A stretch of DNA of 64,000 bases from NCBI GenBank assembly GCA_001970955.1, contig MPUH01000175.1:26289-90288 (forward strand). The letters are read 5' to 3'. The position numbers and the translations under genes were made by a program. Shown here piece after piece: positions 61,276-64,000 of this stretch. Numbering within the stretch: the stretch's first letter is position 1; each line of letters starts with the position of its first letter. The DNA is from Stentor coeruleus (Eukaryota > Ciliophora > Heterotrichea > Heterotrichida > Stentoridae). The notes below the pieces were generated by a model, which did no database searches, had not been told where the DNA came from, and saw nothing but the letters and a program-made list of their open reading frames with translations.

Positions 61276-62097
61276 TTATAACCATATTTGAATAAGAGAA
61301 AATTGATGATGTTTTATGATAAAATTAAGTTTTACTTATAAAAAATTTTCAATTTATAGTTTGTAATTAATGAGTATAAATTTTAAATTATATCCATAAA
61401 TACCAGCAAAAAAGCTATAATTCTAAATGTATTAATATCATAAATACTAAATCACTATCAATAATTATATATCTGATATTGCAAGCAAAGCTAGAAGTGG
61501 CAGACTTTTAGTCATATTGCAGAATCAATAAAATCTGCTACATTATATATACTAGCAAAAATTTGATATTAAAATAGCGTTTAGAACAAGCACCTGAGAA
61601 ACTGAAATAATGAGAAAAATAAGGTGAAAAGTGAAACCAGATTGAAAATAATTAGTGTGCCAGTGTGAAATAATTAATAGAATCTAGCAAAAGAAAATGG
61701 AAGTCACCAGATAGAAGATGAAAAGTTTGCCAAGCTAAGCTTCTCGAATTCTGGAGTTCAGAACGAGCTATATGCTTTGATATCTTAACATATGAATGCT
61801 TCCTGCTTTGATAATAGGAATCATTCTTTATCCTATAATCGTTACTATGAAATACAAAGCCAAATAACCCTTAAGAAACTGTTGTAGCTTCTCAATACAA
61901 TAATAGTCATGAGTTTTTCACCTAAACAGCTCAAACATGGGTGAAAGAACATGTAAAAAGTCTAATTGGGACTTGAATTTTTTTTAAAAGACTATGTGAG
62001 ATGGGCTTTACTGAAAAAACTATCAGGAGAGTTCTTAATGACTATGCAATAGATGAAGTCACAGCGCCAAATTTAATCTTATCATAGATCTAATACA
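61276..62097. other. Intergenic, no secure gene
   Basis: About 820 bp. The 61680-62080 part is less A+T-rich than usual and has short open stretches on the plus strand broken by stops (for example GERTCKKSN and KRLCEMGFTEKTIRRVL). No family can be established, though it may be a decayed gene. Confidence 0.4.
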
Positions 62098-63495
62098 TTA
62101 ACTACGCTTAGGTGTTGAAAGTTTTTCAAGTCTAGGGCTTAAAATGCGTACTCGCTTATTTTTACCTTTCTTTTTATGTTTCCGAAGCTCTGACTTTATG
62201 TTAATTAAACTTTTTCTATTTCGTGATATAAGTTCTGACTTTATGTTAATTAAACTTTTTCTATTTCGTGATACATGAGGAAATAAGTGTCTTGGATATT
62301 GGTTTTGAATGAGTTTTAAATACAAAGCTTTGTTTCGTTTAAGGAAATCAGCTGGGGTCATACCAGGGCCGAAGTTTCTATACCAAGCTTTAAGTGAAGA
62401 GTTTTCTTTATCTGTAGTAGCTAGAGAAGCACTAGAGGAGTCTTCAAAAAGCAAAGTTTGAAGACCAGAGTTTCGATAGATTTTGGCTTGTATTGGGACT
62501 TCTTTTGCTTGTCTAGTTTTATGGCTATTAGAGTTTGTTGTTGCCTGCTTTGGAGATAAGCCTAGGTTTTCTGGTGAATATGCTGAGTAATTCGGATATT
62601 GATAAGTATTATATGTTGGATATTGGAAACCTCCTGGGACTGAGTTGAATGTTGGCATTTGGATATAAATTGGAGGAGCTGGTGGGTATATAAACGGGCT
62701 AAATACACTTTGTCCTTGTGGGCTTGGCGTTGAATTCTGTTTTTTACTTGAGGCTCTTCGAGGTTTCTTAACTGTAGGTACCACTTCTGATTGCACAGAC
62801 TGAGACTTCTGCCCAAAAGGTGTTTGCGTTGATATTGCCTTTGATAACTGCCCAGAAGGTCTTGGGCTTGAATATGCTGACCGAGATGTTTTAATTGATG
62901 ATTTCTCAGTTTCAGGCTTATGAAGTTTAGCTATGCTTGAACTTCGAGTCATTGCTGGGAATCGATGTCCTTCTTCATATACTAAGTATTCTAATGATGT
63001 GGTATTTAAACTTGAGGCAATTTGATTGTGGGATTTCCATGAAGGTTTAGGACAACCGCGCCAGGTTGTTGTATTGATTTTACCTATTTTTGGGGTGTCA
63101 TAATGGATACAAGGAGGAGGGTTTGGAATTTTGCTTGGGCCTAAACCGAGTTCTTTGTCAAGTTCCTGTTTTTTCCTATGTTTTATTGAAACTGGTATTT
63201 TATGAACTTCTACTCTATGTTTGAATTGACTTGATGATATGCTTGAAATATTTTCAAGTTTCTGAGACAAGATAGAATGCTCTTTAACTAGATGAGCTTT
63301 TGCATTATATCCTGTAGAGTTAACTAGTAATGATTTTTCTTCGATTAAGTCTTCAAGTAATTTCAGTTGCTTTGATATTTTTTTTTTCTAATTTTTGATT
63401 ACGTTTTGCTCTGTTTCAAATCTTGTACTGGATATGCTGATATCCTCACTTTTATCTGGGGTGTAAATTGTTGGGATAATTAAATCTTGGTACAT
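62098..63495 (-). CDS. Low-complexity protein of unknown function, 460 aa, one 15-nt intron
   Basis: Exon 1 runs from the ATG at 63495 to 63403, and exon 2 from 63387 to the TAA at 62098; the 15-nt intron lies between. Splicing gives 461 codons including the stop. The N-terminus (about 30-70) is a coiled coil (KKKISKQLKLLEDLIEEK). The middle is Pro/Ser/Gln/Tyr-rich (FIYPPAPPIYIQMP; YPTYNTYQYPNYSAY), prion-like and disordered. The end is a basic helix with the 15-residue motif SRNRKSLINIKSEL duplicated in tandem, then KKKGKNKRVR. No family recognised. The open frame seen without splicing begins at a TTG (63270), which is not a plausible start. Confidence 0.72.
62189..62273. repeat. 45-nt in-frame tandem duplication
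   Basis: The unit starting tctgactttatgttaattaa occurs at 62189 and 62234 (period 45), adding 15 codons to the basic C-terminus of the coding sequence without breaking the frame. Confidence 0.88.
63388..63402 (-). other. 15-nt intron in the 62098-63495 gene
   Basis: Minus-strand sequence GTAATCAAAAATTAG, A at position 10, in-frame TAG inside. Removal joins ETEQN to KKKISKQ in frame and provides the only ATG. Confidence 0.85.
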
Positions 63496-64000
63496 TTATT
63501 AATATTTAGTATAAACTTGAGGAACCTAAAATACTAAAATTGTTATATAGGAAAATACGAAATTCTGAAAACTTATTTAGAAAGTGTATTTGAAGTAATT
63601 ATAGATAAAATATTCATTTATTATACATTTAGTAATAAGTGCATCATGATATTTTTAAGTTTTTGATTTTTGATATTTTTATTCAAGATTTTTGAATTCA
63701 GGCAGTTGTGATTTTTGAATAATAAATTTGAGGAGATTGTGGTTTTCAAGAAAAAGTGGGAAGAGATTATAGAAAATGGATAGGAAGTTGCTGATGCTTG
63801 GAGGGATTAAATATAGATTAATGATTTAAATTGTATTGGCTTGTGGATTCTAATGAAACAATTATAAATTGTGTTATATTTTCATAAGTTAAATTTCAAA
63901 TTAAAGTCCTATCATTTAAAGATGAAGTTGATATAGTGATCTTTTTTTGTTAGTATTGATCATTTTTTCTTTGTGCTGGGCACCTCAAAGAAAATAACTC
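63496..64000. other. Window end, upstream flank, no gene seen
   Basis: About 500 bp, G/T-rich on +, which is the expected upstream flank (A/C-rich in gene direction) of the minus-strand gene starting at 63495. The last 60 bases have no open frame of note. Confidence 0.45.

Noticed and set aside
61690-62080. Possible CXC (tesmin/TSO1-like) or HTH gene relic (GERTCKKSN, FTEKTIRRVLND)
   Set aside because: Only a few residues fit, in different frames, with most Cys ligands missing. Too weak to call.
1-64000. CRISPR arrays, bacterial operons, ribosome binding sites, telomeres
   Set aside because: None seen. The DNA is eukaryotic (introns, Rab, importin, DENR), and no C4A4/C3A-type telomeric repeats occur at either window edge.

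Overview
The window looks like macronuclear DNA of a heterotrich ciliate close to Stentor. It is strongly A+T-rich. Long reading frames use the standard code: TAA, TAG and TGA all end genes, and conserved Trp codons are TGG. Five GT-AG introns of exactly 15 nt rejoin broken reading frames, as is known for Stentor, which combines the standard code with 15-16 nt introns. The proteins are typical of a large ciliated cell: tubulin-modifying and axonemal-type proteins, a calcium-dependent protein kinase, a K+ channel, a phosphonate transaminase and many coiled coils.

Layout. 0-10 kb: the 5' end of a HUWE1/TOM1-type ubiquitin ligase running off the left edge, a zinc-finger protein, coiled-coil and unknown genes, and ribosomal protein eS24. 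10-25 kb: a pseudokinase, an EF-hand protein whose two halves are joined by a 15-nt intron, coiled-coil proteins with a decayed paralogue, an ankyrin-PH-AGC kinase, a tubulin ligase-like (TTLL) enzyme and a CCDC34-like protein. 25-37 kb: an allantoinase-family pseudoenzyme, a Rab32-like GTPase, a broken UBTD-type gene, DENR, an ACBD6-like protein, a tetraspanin, a TOM1/GPR137-like 7TM protein and a coiled-coil protein with about 30 hexapeptide repeats. 37-50 kb: a Merlin/IS1595-type DNA transposon relic with long inverted repeats (39137-39948), importin alpha, a TRF4-type nucleotidyltransferase, a CFAP97-like protein, a four-TM protein and a 6TM K+ channel. 51-64 kb: a CDPK, small lipid-anchored-type proteins, a large two-domain protein and an AEP:pyruvate transaminase.

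Genes sit on both strands with no operon logic. They are compact in places (47 bp between 14304 and 14352) but separated by gene-free A+T-rich stretches of up to about 3 kb. Two signals mark gene ends: a coding-strand A/C-rich upstream and G/T-rich downstream base skew, and a TATAA-like box just before many start codons. Four single N positions are each flanked by a direct duplicate, so they are assembly joins that locally inflate coordinates and break one gene.

The observations most worth a second look are the Merlin-type element, the allantoinase-like protein lacking its metal ligands, the pseudokinase, the CDPK with DFD in place of DFG, and the base-skew signature around genes.
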